This document shows positions 7,192 to 14,283 of a DNA stretch of 64,000 nucleotides, one piece after another. The position numbers were made by a program, and so were the translations under genes. This stretch comes from SZUA-368 sp028533045 (GTDB lineage: Bacteria; Spirochaetota; Spirochaetia; DSM-2461): assembly GCA_050031985.1 (NCBI GenBank), contig JBNAIG010000026.1, positions 19,790 to 83,789 on the forward strand, given 5' to 3'. Below the pieces are notes generated by a model that was not told where the DNA came from, did not search any database, and saw nothing but the letters and a program-made list of their open reading frames with translations. Within the stretch, counting starts at the first letter, position 1. Each line of letters starts with the position of its first letter.

Positions 7192-8052
7192 CTACTGGAG
7201 CAGGGAAAGAACCTGCTGTCCTCTCTGGTTAGCCTGAGCCAACATAGCGTTAGAGCTCTGGCTAAGGATGTTCTGCTTAGCGTATTCAATACTTTCCTGA
7301 GCCATGTCGGCGTCACGGATCTGTGATTCGGAAGCCTGGAGGTTTTCAGCAGCAATATCGATACCCTTAACGGCCATTTCCAGTCTGTTCTGGTAGGCAC
7401 CCAGGTCGGCTCTCTGCTTGTTAACTCTCTTAAGAGCCGCATCTAGAACACCAATGTTTCTGTTGGACTGTTCGGGAGTGGAAAGGGACATGATATTTCC
7501 TGTTCCTACCTGTCGGATTCCCAAGGCGTTGGAAGTCATGGTTCCGATGAAAACCTGCTCTCTCTGGTCCATATTGGCACCGATGTGGAGCCACATGGAA
7601 GACGTTACGGAGTTAAGGCCGGTGTCTTTGGCAAATCGACCTGTAAGCATGTTCATACCGTTGAACTGGGCGTGGGAGGCGATTCTGTCAACTTCATCAA
7701 CCAGCTGGGAAACTTCTACCTGAATCTGCATGCGGTCTTCGTTGGAGTAGATACCGTTGGAAGACTGTACTGCGAGTTCTCGTATTCTCAGAAGAGCGTC
7801 GGAGGTTTCCTGGAGGTAACCTTCGGAAGTCTGGATAAAGCTGATACCGTCACTTGCATTTCGGGAAGCCTGATTCAAACCCTGGATCTGGGCTCTCATC
7901 TTTTCGGAGATAGCAAGACCGGCAGCGTCGTCTCCGGCCCGGTTGATTCTCAAACCGGAAGAAAGCTTTTCCATACTCTTGGTTGTACCCAGAGTGTTTA
8001 CACCGTTTTGTCTGTCTGCGTAGAGTGCTGACATGTTGTGATTAATAATCAT
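7192..8052 (-). CDS. flaB: Flagellin, periplasmic flagellar core filament protein
   Basis: 286 residues, the size of spirochaete FlaB rather than the longer surface-filament flagellins. The D0/D1 N-terminus MIINHNMSALYADRQNG and SGLRINRAGDDAAGLAISEK and the C-terminal QNILSQSSNAMLAQANQRGQ coiled region are canonical; the variable domain is reduced to about 60 residues. In spirochaetes FlaB polymerises in the periplasm around the cell body and drives whole-cell undulation. AAGGAGG sits before the ATG, a sigma-28-type promoter is at 8134-8160, and a strong terminator closes this single-gene unit. It is unlinked to other filament genes here. Confidence 0.95.
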   Translation of the reverse strand: MIINHNMSALYADRQNGVNTLGTTKSMEKLSSGLRINRAGDDAAGLAISEKMRAQIQGLNQASRNASDGISFIQTSEGYLQETSDALLRIRELAVQSSNGIYSNEDRMQIQVEVSQLVDEVDRIASHAQFNGMNMLTGRFAKDTGLNSVTSSMWLHIGANMDQREQVFIGTMTSNALGIRQVGTGNIMSLSTPEQSNRNIGVLDAALKRVNKQRADLGAYQNRLEMAVKGIDIAAENLQASESQIRDADMAQESIEYAKQNILSQSSNAMLAQANQRGQQVLSLLQ

Positions 8053-8133
8053 AATTAGATCCTCCTTGATCTAGTCGAATATTGTTGGCGATCGTCCTTG
8101 ATCACCGGGGTTCATCCTGAATCCCTATCATCA

Positions 8134-8160
8134 TTTTCGGATTTTAAATTAGGGCCTTTA
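8134..8160 (-). promoter_or_regulatory. Sigma-28 (FliA)-type promoter of flaB
   Basis: Minus strand TAAA (8157-8160), exactly 15 bases, then TCCGAAAA (8134-8141), against the sigma-28 consensus TAAA-N15-GCCGATAA (6 of 8 matches in the -10 element). It lies 82 bases before the flaB ATG, leaving a long leader. Confidence 0.75.
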
Positions 8161-8179
8161 GCTTTTTTGTAAATTATTT

Positions 8180-8185
8180 TATAAA
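8180..8185 (+). promoter_or_regulatory. -10 box adjoining the thiN start codon
   Basis: TATAAA lies six bases before the thiN ATG in a very AT-rich stretch, with no SD sequence. The -35 is weak, so the promoter is a suggestion; it would give a leaderless mRNA. It is back-to-back with the flaB sigma-28 promoter. Confidence 0.45.
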
Positions 8186-8191
8186 TAAATT

Positions 8192-8827
8192 ATGGGAAAC
8201 AGGACAGCTTTGGTTATTACCGGGGGAAAAGCCCCGCCCCAATCCATCATAGAACCTCTTTTAAGGGAGTGCGACTTTCTAGTTGCTGCCGATTCAGGAC
8301 TGGAACAGTCTCTTCTTTATGGCAGAAGGCCTGATCTTGTGGTGGGTGATATGGATTCCCTGTCCAACCGGGCGCTTCTGGATACTTTTGCTCCGGAGCA
8401 GGTGAAGATTTATCCCACAGATAAAGATTATACCGATACCGAACTGGCTCTGGATGAAATTGCCGGTTATGACAAGAAGATTCTTATTGGCGGTGGAGAG
8501 GGGAGGCTGGACCATACCCTTGCTCTTTTGGCTCTGTTTGAATCGGACAGGCGCCCCGATTTCTGGTTTTCCCGACGGGAGGAGATCTTTTTACTGGACC
8601 GCTGCCTTGAACTTGAAGGAAAGCCGGGGGAGCTGATTTCCTTTTATCCTTTGGGGAATCGGGATGTGTTTTTTAAGTCGGAAGGGCTTGTCTGGCCCCT
8701 GGAGCCCGTTAGGTGGGACAGGGGTGAGTTAAGTCTGAGTAACCGCTTCCGGCAAAATAAAGTCAGTCTTGAAAGAGTTAGGGGATCGTTGTTGGTTATT
8801 CGGTCTTTCCCAGATCTTCCGGCATAA
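8192..8827 (+). CDS. thiN: Thiamine pyrophosphokinase
   Basis: 211 residues. The enzyme transfers pyrophosphate from ATP to thiamine to make thiamine diphosphate. Family motifs are clear: VAADSGLEQ near residue 31, DLVVGDMDSLS near 49, YPTDKDYTDTELALDEI (the KDxTDxE motif) near 70, and GGGEGRLDHTLALL near 98. No other thiamine gene is in the window, which fits salvage of imported thiamine. The ATG lacks an SD and has a -10-like box directly upstream. The 3' end overlaps the convergent SPFH-like gene by 32 bases. Confidence 0.92.
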   Translation: MGNRTALVITGGKAPPQSIIEPLLRECDFLVAADSGLEQSLLYGRRPDLVVGDMDSLSNRALLDTFAPEQVKIYPTDKDYTDTELALDEIAGYDKKILIGGGEGRLDHTLALLALFESDRRPDFWFSRREEIFLLDRCLELEGKPGELISFYPLGNRDVFFKSEGLVWPLEPVRWDRGELSLSNRFRQNKVSLERVRGSLLVIRSFPDLPA

Positions 8828-9806
8828 GTTCATTGGAAGTGAACCGGCCAAAATCGTTATCCTCGTCCAGAGCAAAAAAGTCGATGAGAACGGGATAGTC
8901 GGTCAAAACCTTTCCATACTCCTCCAGAACCTTCATTTTCTCCTCGTTGACAGCTGTTTGGGGAGCCACATGGCTAATCATATCTTCCAGGGCGTTGTTC
9001 CGGGCGTCCAGGTAAGCGAAGTAGAGGCTTCGGGCCTTTTCGTAGAAGACTGTGTCGGGAAGGGTTAAAACGTCCGGCGCGAGGGATGTGACTTCCAGGT
9101 AGGGATGTTTTTCATTCAGACTGAGTCGGGCCTTTTCCAGTTCTCCCTGAACATCATCCAGGGGGGAGAGGTTTTTGAGGCTGCCGTAGAGCTCTCCTTC
9201 CATCAGCTGAAGCTCGCGGGTAAAGAAATCTTCCAGATCTTCCTGAAAAATACCTTCCTTTGAAGCCAGTTGGGGAATCATCTCTTCCTTGAGTTTATAG
9301 GTTATGGTAAAGCGGATATCCCAGTTAAAACGGTCCGAACCGCCCTCTTCCAGGAAGGCCAGGTAGGTTTCTCCGGAAGGGAGGCTTCCTGAGGAGGAGA
9401 GGGTGGCCGTTTTTATGTCCAGGGGGTAAACGTGCATGGTGAGGTTGGTAGGAAGGAGTTTTTCCCAGCGCCAGTGGAGACCGTCATGAACGGTGAGGGT
9501 GTCGTCGAATCCGCCGCCTCGCTTGCCGTCGGCAAAGGTAAATTTCGTGTGTACCAGTCCGCCGTAACCTTCGGGGATATCATACTGGACCCAGCCGGTG
9601 TAGGCTACATAGCCGGAAAAACCGATGATGATAAGAAAGGCCGTCCATCTTCTGAAACGACGGATTTTCTTGCTGACCTTTTCCTTGATATTCTTTTTAG
9701 GTTTAGGGGTTTTGGGTTTATTGGGGGTTCGAGGCTTTTTGGGCGCCTTGGTTTTTCTGCTTCTTTTAGGTTTCTTTTTTTCTTCCTGTTCTATTTGGGT
9801 ACTCAC
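8796..9806 (-). CDS. Membrane protein with Lys/Pro-rich tail, possibly SPFH-like
   Basis: 336 residues. Residues 1-50 are a highly basic Lys/Pro tail (KKPKRSRKTKAPKKPRTPNK and similar), predicted cytoplasmic. One membrane span follows at ~54-74 (WTAFLIIIGFSGYVAYTGWV). The next segment, VQYDIPEGYGGLVHTKFTF then VHDGLHWRWEKLLP, resembles the start of SPFH/band-7 domains (a span, then a V-P-E-G motif and a PGLHW-like turn). The C-terminal half is helical and charged. Function unknown; SPFH proteins organise membrane proteases. It overlaps the upstream HAD gene by four bases (ATGA-type), so the two are co-transcribed. Confidence 0.65.
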   Translation of the reverse strand: MSTQIEQEEKKKPKRSRKTKAPKKPRTPNKPKTPKPKKNIKEKVSKKIRRFRRWTAFLIIIGFSGYVAYTGWVQYDIPEGYGGLVHTKFTFADGKRGGGFDDTLTVHDGLHWRWEKLLPTNLTMHVYPLDIKTATLSSSGSLPSGETYLAFLEEGGSDRFNWDIRFTITYKLKEEMIPQLASKEGIFQEDLEDFFTRELQLMEGELYGSLKNLSPLDDVQGELEKARLSLNEKHPYLEVTSLAPDVLTLPDTVFYEKARSLYFAYLDARNNALEDMISHVAPQTAVNEEKMKVLEEYGKVLTDYPVLIDFFALDEDNDFGRFTSNELMPEDLGKTE

Positions 9807-10735
9807 AATAGCTCCTTTAGTTGGGCCAGATCGGTAATGATAAGGTCCGGTTCGATGGGGTCGCAGCGCTCATCACCTTCTCGGAGGCGGAGGGAGCGCT
9901 TATCTCCGGCAAAAAGGGCTGTTTTGCAGCCCCAGAGCCGTGCGGTATAGACGTCGTTAAGCATGTCGTTTCCAACATAGAGGATTTCTTCCGGATTTAT
10001 TCCCTCTGATTGAAGTTTCTCCAGGGGGGCTTTGAAGATATCCGGCGAGGGTTTACCCCTAAGGATGCGGTAGGACCAGGAACAGAGTGGCAATTCAAAA
10101 CCTAACTCTTCCAGTGTGCTTCCGGAGAGTTCCTCCAGGGTAAGGGGGGTGTAAAACTGGGCGTTTGATACGATTCCCAGACGGTAATCTTTCTCTTTGA
10201 GAGCGGGTATGAGGGAAAAAGCGCCAGGCATTTCCCAAACGGGGTTTGAGATAATTTCGTGGTAGGTGGCCAGATGTATAAGGGAGCGCAAGGAGTAGTC
10301 CTCCGAGATAAAGCGCTCCTCCTTAAATCGGTTTAACAGCCTGTCCCAGATTGTTATGATGTCCACTTCCGGGAAATCTGCCCCTTTTGCTTTTAAATCG
10401 CTATGAAAGGCGGTGATGATCTCCTTCATGGGGCCGGCCAGATCCTGGTCGCGGTATTCCTGGGGGAGGCGGGAGAATTCGGTCTCCTTAAGACAGGGAC
10501 CCAGGGAAAAATTGTTCTCCTTCTCCCGGGCAATGCTAATATCTCCCGTTCCGGAGATAAGCAAGGTGCCGTAAATATCAAAAAGAACGGCTTTGATGGA
10601 GAATCCTTTTTCCAGCCGGGGAGAGAGGCCGGTGGGGATGGGGGCGAGATGAACTGCTTCTTCTCCCATAACACGGGCCGCCAAACGGCACTCTTCATCG
10701 CCTAGATCGTTCCAGGTATATTCGGGTCTGCTCAT
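9803..10735 (-). CDS. HAD-superfamily hydrolase
   Basis: 310 residues. Haloacid-dehalogenase motifs in order: FDIYGTLL (motif I, catalytic Asp) near residue 53, IVSNAQF (motif II) near 190, RGKPSPDIFKAPL with the motif III Lys near 227, and YVGNDMLNDVYTARLWGCKTAL (motif IV) near 250. It is most like C1-capped subfamily I phosphatases, with a cap of unusual length between motifs I and II. The first ~45 residues, before motif I, are extra and unassigned. Substrate unknown. The promoter TTGATC-N17-TACAAT ends six bases before the ATG, with no SD. First gene of an operon with the SPFH-like protein. Confidence 0.85.
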   Translation of the reverse strand: MSRPEYTWNDLGDEECRLAARVMGEEAVHLAPIPTGLSPRLEKGFSIKAVLFDIYGTLLISGTGDISIAREKENNFSLGPCLKETEFSRLPQEYRDQDLAGPMKEIITAFHSDLKAKGADFPEVDIITIWDRLLNRFKEERFISEDYSLRSLIHLATYHEIISNPVWEMPGAFSLIPALKEKDYRLGIVSNAQFYTPLTLEELSGSTLEELGFELPLCSWSYRILRGKPSPDIFKAPLEKLQSEGINPEEILYVGNDMLNDVYTARLWGCKTALFAGDKRSLRLREGDERCDPIEPDLIITDLAQLKELL

Positions 10736-10741
10736 GTATTC

Positions 10742-10770
10742 ATTGTATTTTTTTTCTTACCCAAGATCAA
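10742..10770 (-). promoter_or_regulatory. Promoter of the HAD operon, apparently leaderless
   Basis: Minus strand TTGATC (10765-10770), 17-base spacer, TACAAT (10742-10747), then six bases to the ATG. No SD is present. Confidence 0.7.
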
Positions 10771-10805
10771 GGGAAAGTCGATTTCCTTAAAGAAAGACCG
10801 CCCTA

Positions 10806-10837
10806 TTGACAGAGTTATTACTTTTTATTAGTATAAT
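10806..10837 (+). promoter_or_regulatory. Promoter of the tRNA(CAT) gene
   Basis: TTGACA (10806-10811) and TATAAT (10832-10837), both perfect, but with a long 20-base spacer; the tRNA 5' end is 12 bases past the -10 box. Confidence 0.6.
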
Positions 10838-10848
10838 CGCTCGTATAA

Positions 10849-10922
10849 GGGCCTATAGCTCAGTTGGTTAGAGCGCTTGACTCATAATCAAGATGTCCCA
10901 GGTTCAAGTCCTTGTGGGCCCA
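10849..10922 (+). tRNA. tRNA with CAT anticodon (elongator Met or lysidine-type Ile2)
   Basis: A full cloverleaf: acceptor GGGCCTA pairs with TGGGCCC, discriminator A at 10922, D arm AGCTCAGTTGGTTAGAGC, anticodon stem CTTGA/TCAAG around loop CTCATAA, T loop TTCAAGT. The T stem has one C-T mismatch at its second pair (10904 vs 10913 region). CCA is not encoded. The anticodon stem lacks the three G-C pairs of initiators, so it is an elongator Met or an Ile2 tRNA needing lysidine; I cannot separate these safely. Its 3' 21 bases reappear at 13978-13998. Confidence 0.93.
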
Positions 10923-10933
10923 AAGTACATTTA

Positions 10934-10965
10934 AGACAATCACGAAAGTGGTTGTCTTTTTTTTT
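10934..10965 (+). terminator. Rho-independent terminator of the tRNA gene
   Basis: A ten-base-pair stem, AGACAATCAC with GTGGTTGTCT, around a GAAA loop and followed by nine T residues. Confidence 0.9.
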
Positions 10966-10976
10966 GCTTCAATTTC

Positions 10977-11095
10977 CCGCAAGGACTTGAACCGAGACGA
11001 CGGCGCGAATACCTGGAGCGCAAACCGGCAGGGAGGCCGGTTTAGGAGCCGAGGAGGGCCCGGCGGGAGGAGGCAGGACGCCGACGAGTAGAGGG
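10977..11095 (+). repeat. GC-rich tRNA-associated repeat element, copy 1
   Basis: It opens with CCCGCAAGGACTTGAACC (10977-10994), an inverted copy (17 of 18) of the 3' T-arm region of the tRNA just upstream, and continues as a purine- and GC-rich block containing ACCTGGAGCGCAAACCGGCA (11011-11030), a GGCCGGT repeat, and GGCAGGACGCCG (11072-11083). It ends where a direct partial copy of the tRNA 3' end begins. A related fragment is at 15284-15318 and a more distant relative, next to the initiator tRNA, at 39676-39797. Its composition contrasts sharply with the AT-rich DNA that follows. Confidence 0.7.
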
Positions 11096-11128
11096 AAGTC
11101 CTTGTGGGCCCACTAAGCACTCCATTTT
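11096..11128 (+). repeat. Partial tRNA 3'-end copy A (attachment-site-like)
   Basis: The first 17 bases (AAGTCCTTGTGGGCCCA) repeat the end of the tRNA gene. They and the following bases to 11128, 33 in all, are identical to 13982-14014. Such duplicated tRNA ends are the classical mark of integration by a tyrosine recombinase; the recombinase itself is not in the window. Confidence 0.8.
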
Positions 11129-11143
11129 TGGGGTGCTTTTTTT
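11115..11143 (+). terminator. Terminator following tRNA-end copy A
   Basis: AAGCACTCC and GGGGTGCTT form a nine-pair stem around ATTTTT, followed by T residues. In copy B the right arm of this hairpin is lost at 14018, which helps locate a breakpoint. Confidence 0.75.
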
Positions 11144-11205
11144 ATGTCTATGCGCTTATAATACAAGGGTTTAGGGGGATTAGCAGGGGACGGGTTTTTT
11201 CCTGT

Positions 11206-11385
11206 TTGGGGTACTGACGCCAGTATTCACGCCTTTTGGAATGTGATTGCTTTTATTCTGGCGTCACTGGCAGTCTGATCTGAGGCTGTTATTGAGCATA
11301 ATTTCCACATTCAACATCAATCAGAATCGCAGCTCATAAGAGCGATTATGAGTTACGTGAATGCGGCAATTATGTTATATAGAGA
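11206..11385 (+). repeat. Long diverged direct repeat, copy 1
   Basis: Begins GGGGTACTGACGCCAGTATT and continues CACGCCTTTTGG; about 100 bases later it has CTCATAAGAGCGATTATGAG and AATTATGTTATAT. The same order occurs at 14016-14180. Near the start, GACGCCAG (11220s) and CTGGCGTC (11257-11264) are inverted with respect to each other, as expected of recombinase arm sites. Confidence 0.55.
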
Positions 11386-11692
11386 TCTTCTGTGAATTGA
11401 TAAGGGATCAGAAAAGTATCAAAAAAAATTGATTGATAAGATTTGGTGGTAGAAATATTAGGATGGCTTATGTGGTAAGGTTTCCATATATGGTTTCTTA
11501 CTTCGTATTATGAGGGCGTCGATAGTAGCGTCAGTTCTATATGAATTGTGCTCATCCAAGTCATTAATTGGGATTACATTACATTCCTACTTGACAAAAA
11601 CCTCTCAGAAGATGTATTTAAATGCTATAATTTAGCAGACAACGGACCCGAAATGCTAACAATGTCTGCTTATATCTTTTTGGTTGAAGAGA

Positions 11693-11708
11693 GATCCCAC
11701 GTGGGATC
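11693..11708. promoter_or_regulatory. Perfect palindrome GATCCCACGTGGGATC, possible operator
   Basis: A 16-bp uninterrupted palindrome centred on CACGTG, 90 bases before the first gene of the RimK/MscS operon. A dimeric regulator could bind here. No regulator gene lies in the island. Confidence 0.5.
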
Positions 11709-11798
11709 GATTGAGAAGGTGTAAGTTGATTGTGTTAAGCAGCATAGGTGTCTTTTACCCAGGATACTACCCTTCTTTGCTGCTAAAGGAGTTAGTAT

Positions 11799-12002
11799 AT
11801 GTCCGACAAATTATGGTTCGTTACCAATGGTGTCAGTCCCACCGCCGTTTTCATTGAAAAAGCCCGTGCAGAAGAAGAACTGAATCGGTTTACCGATGAT
11901 CCCGACTTTGAATACTATAGTTGCTATTCCCTCAGAATTGCTGAATTAGATGATTATCCCGAGGAATATGACTTGGCCTTGGAAAGAGGGGTTATAGACT
12001 GA
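11799..12002 (+). CDS. Small acidic protein of unknown function in the RimK/MscS operon
   Basis: 67 residues, with AAAGGAG seven bases before the ATG. It starts MSDKLWFVTNGVSPTAVFIE, then a charged helix (KARAEEELNRF) and a Tyr/Asp/Glu-rich C-terminal half (DPDFEYYSCYSLRIAELDDY) ending in RGVID. No signal peptide or membrane segment. I recognise no family. Its stop overlaps the ATG of the RimK-like gene by one base (TGATG), so translation is coupled. Being encoded immediately before an amino-acid ligase, it is a candidate substrate or adaptor for that enzyme; this is inference. Confidence 0.75.
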   Translation: MSDKLWFVTNGVSPTAVFIEKARAEEELNRFTDDPDFEYYSCYSLRIAELDDYPEEYDLALERGVID

Positions 12003-12946
12003 TGCTGGGGTGGATACTCTATAGAAAAAATGAAGCTGAAGTTAAGCCGGAGATGTATGAAATCAATCGGTTTATGGAAGAAGCGGCTAAAGCCCATATT
12101 ACTCTGAAAGTTCTCAAACCGGAGCAGATAGATCTCATTGTGACGCAGGAAGACCGGAAAAGTATACTTGTTGACGGTAAGACGACGCCTCTCCCTGATT
12201 TTGTCTTGCCCCGGATGGGGGCGGGTACCACATATTTTGCTTTGGCTGTCATTAGGCATTTAGAACGATTGGGTGTTCCTTGTTTAAATGCGGCTCACAA
12301 TATTGATCTTGTTAAGGATAAGCTTTATACCCAGCAGATATTGGCTGAAAGAAATCTTCCCTTTCCCAAGACCATGTTAATGAAATTTCCTGTAAATACA
12401 GAACTGATAGAAAAGAAGATCGGCTTTCCCACCATAATAAAAACTCTGTCCGGCTCACAGGGGAAAGGAGTCTTTCTCTCGGAAAATAAAAAAAGCTTGA
12501 GTGATCTCGTTCATATGATTGAAGTAACCAATCCCAAGGCTAACATCATTTTTCAGGAGTTTGTAAAGGATAGCTATGGGAGGGATCTGCGGGTATTTAC
12601 CATAGGAGGGGTTGTTGTTGCCTGCATGGAAAGGATTGCCCATGGTGACGACTTCAAAGCCAATTTCTCAGCGGGTGGAAGTGTAAAGAATTTTCCTCTT
12701 ACAGAGGAGATAGAGTGGTTGGCACTGGAAGCATCACGGACACTAGGATTGGAAATTGCCGGTGTGGATCTTCTCTTTGATAAGGATCACTACAAAATTT
12801 GTGAGGTAAATTCTTCTCCCGGATTTGAAGGGCTGGAAAAAGCGACGGGAGTCAATGTTCCCCTGAAGATTTTTCATTATATTAAGGTACGGTTGGGACT
12901 ATTTCCCAAATCCCTTTCTCAAACATCAGAGGTTGCATCGGAATGA
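12002..12946 (+). CDS. RimK-family ATP-grasp amino-acid ligase
   Basis: 314 residues, the length of RimK. The family ligates an amino acid, often glutamate, to a carboxylate at the expense of ATP. Seen here: the N-terminal substrate-side domain with FVLPRMGAGTTYFALAVIRHLE and GVPCLNAAHNIDLVKDKL (residues ~63-107), the ATP-grasp lysine and glycine loop FPTIIKTLSGSQGKGVFL (~143-160), FQEFV, the DLRVFTIGG strand (~200), and the metal-binding GVDLLFDKDHYKICEVNSSP (~258-277). Targets in the family vary (ribosomal protein S6, coenzyme F420, small peptides). Overlaps the MscS gene by four bases. The operon sits inside a tRNA-anchored island and is more AT-rich than its surroundings. Confidence 0.88.
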   Translation: MLGWILYRKNEAEVKPEMYEINRFMEEAAKAHITLKVLKPEQIDLIVTQEDRKSILVDGKTTPLPDFVLPRMGAGTTYFALAVIRHLERLGVPCLNAAHNIDLVKDKLYTQQILAERNLPFPKTMLMKFPVNTELIEKKIGFPTIIKTLSGSQGKGVFLSENKKSLSDLVHMIEVTNPKANIIFQEFVKDSYGRDLRVFTIGGVVVACMERIAHGDDFKANFSAGGSVKNFPLTEEIEWLALEASRTLGLEIAGVDLLFDKDHYKICEVNSSPGFEGLEKATGVNVPLKIFHYIKVRLGLFPKSLSQTSEVASE

Positions 12947-13836
12947 AAGAGTTTTTTAGTGAAAATCAAAACTTAATAATCTATCTCTTTATCTCTTTTG
13001 GAGTCATTCTGTTCCTGATTTTGGCTATTCAAATACTCATTCGTACCTCATTGAAAAAAAGAACTGAACTGATTGAGAAAATAAAAGTTTCTGAAACTGT
13101 GGAAACCAGCACTCCTCTCAAAAAAACATCCCGGGCTTTTAAAAAACAGGCCAAGGAGCATTTGAGAGAAAGGTTTTCCATTTTTAAGCGGGTAGCAATT
13201 GCTGTCTCTGTGATTTCCGTATTACTCATTACGTCAATTCCTTTTATGGATCGACTCCCACAAGCCTTTATCTCCATTCTCGTAGGTTCCACAGCCATTA
13301 TCACTGGTATGGCCGCCAAGCCCTTCATCGAAAATTTTCTCTCTGGAATTGCAATAACCGTATCTAAGATGCTTAAAATCGGTGATACAATTATCATTAA
13401 TGACAATTACGGCACCATTGAGGATATCTCTCCTACACATACGGTGGTTAAAATATGGAATTGGAGAAGGTACGTCATTCCCAACAGCGCCATGATCAAT
13501 TCCGACTTTATTAACCTCTCCTTAAATGACAAATGGCTTTGGGCCCATGTGGAGTTTTTCGTTTCCTATGAATCCAATATCAAAGAGGTGAGGGAGATCG
13601 CTCTCTCTACGGTTTTGGAGTGTAAATACTATAATGATGTAGAGCCTCCCTCCTTTTGGGTAATGAAAACTGAAAAGGACGGTGTAAAGTGTTGGGTGGC
13701 TGCATGGGCCACCTCTCCTGCGGGAGCATGGGAAATTGAAGCAGAGATAAGGACGAATCTTATTATCAATTTTCAGGAGAAAAACATACAGAGCCATATA
13801 AATTATCATAAGGTTCATAAGGATGTTGTACTTTGA
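12943..13836 (+). CDS. MscS-family mechanosensitive ion channel
   Basis: 297 residues. One membrane helix at ~11-31 (NLIIYLFISFGVILFLILAI), a charged loop, a second at ~87-105, and the pore-lining helix ~106-140 (QAFISILVGSTAIITGMAAK) followed by FIENFLSGIAI and the beta domain with KIGDTIIINDNYGTIEDISP and VIPNSAMINSDFINLS, the MscS signature. MscS channels release solutes on hypo-osmotic shock. The ATG overlaps the RimK-like gene stop (ATGA), so channel and ligase are co-translated. The C-terminal domain lacks long extensions. Whether the ligase or small protein modulates the channel is unknown. Confidence 0.9.
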   Translation: MKEFFSENQNLIIYLFISFGVILFLILAIQILIRTSLKKRTELIEKIKVSETVETSTPLKKTSRAFKKQAKEHLRERFSIFKRVAIAVSVISVLLITSIPFMDRLPQAFISILVGSTAIITGMAAKPFIENFLSGIAITVSKMLKIGDTIIINDNYGTIEDISPTHTVVKIWNWRRYVIPNSAMINSDFINLSLNDKWLWAHVEFFVSYESNIKEVREIALSTVLECKYYNDVEPPSFWVMKTEKDGVKCWVAAWATSPAGAWEIEAEIRTNLIINFQEKNIQSHINYHKVHKDVVL

Positions 13837-13977
13837 TGAGAATGATTATAAGGATTGCATGAAATATCGACGCCTTTATTATACGAGTCCAGAAGCTTTA
13901 TAGGGAAAACATACCACATGAGTTCTGAAATACGTCTCTATACAGCCCTTTATGAACTACATAAGGATACTGCTTAA

Positions 13978-14014
13978 GTTCAAGTCCTTGTGGGCCCACT
14001 AAGCACTCCATTTT
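13978..14014 (+). repeat. tRNA 3'-end copy B (attachment-site-like)
   Basis: GTTCAAGTCCTTGTGGGCCCA (13978-13998) is identical to the last 21 bases of the tRNA gene (10902-10922); the following CTAAGCACTCCATTTT continues the identity with copy A. It sits 3.06 kb from the tRNA end, downstream of the MscS gene. Confidence 0.85.
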
Positions 14015-14015
14015 C

Positions 14016-14180
14016 GGGGACTGACGCCAGTATTGACGCCTTTTGGTTTTTCTTTTTATCCATGGAATAGGGCGAGTGGCGCTTATTTATTAGTAATGGT
14101 GAATATTTTCCCTATTCAATACATACATGGCATAAGAGCTATTATGGGGTATAAAACTGAGACTCTTATGTAATATGCAA
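14016..14180 (+). repeat. Long diverged direct repeat, copy 2
   Basis: Begins GGGGACTGACGCCAGTATTG (14016 onward) with ACGCCTTTTGG, then CCTATTCAATACATA and GCATAAGAGCTATTATGGGG and CTTATGTAATATG, in the same order as 11206-11385. TGACGCC-AGTAT-TGACGCC forms a tight direct repeat here. Confidence 0.55.
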
Positions 14181-14283
14181 CTGTTACACCATCATATTTT
14201 TTACACAATATGAAATAAATATTGAATTTTGAATCTGTATGATCAAAACTTTTTCTATAAACCATTCTTGTTAAGAGATATAA

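Larger units (their letters stand above)
11145..11798 (+). other. AT-rich gene-free stretch of the island
   Basis: No convincing coding frame on either strand. It holds the direct repeat above, a TTGACA at 11589 and a TATAAT at about 11626 that are too far apart (29 bases) to form a standard promoter, and a perfect 16-bp palindrome at 11693-11708. Confidence 0.6.
13837..14283 (+). other. Gene-free junction between the two island cargo units
   Basis: 447 bases with no coding frame. It contains tRNA-end copy B (13978-14014) and the second long direct repeat (14016-14180). The last 100 bases are extremely AT-rich and probably carry the promoter of the lipoprotein gene, but no clear -35/-10 pair stands out. 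Confidence 0.6.

Noticed and set aside
10860..11120. An 86-residue minus-strand frame across the tRNA gene and GC-rich element
   Set aside because: Its C-terminus (WAHKDLNLGHLDYESSALTN) is simply the antisense translation of the tRNA, a well-known artefact, and there is no SD.
11589..11631. Perfect TTGACA and TATAAT hexamers upstream of the island operon
   Set aside because: The spacer is about 29 bases, too long for a sigma-70 promoter; they probably do not act together.
10849..14180. An integron-like array with attC sites
   Set aside because: No attC-type core sites (RYYYAAC/GTTRRRY) or their folded inverted repeats are seen, and the shared site is a tRNA end, which fits tyrosine-recombinase attachment better.
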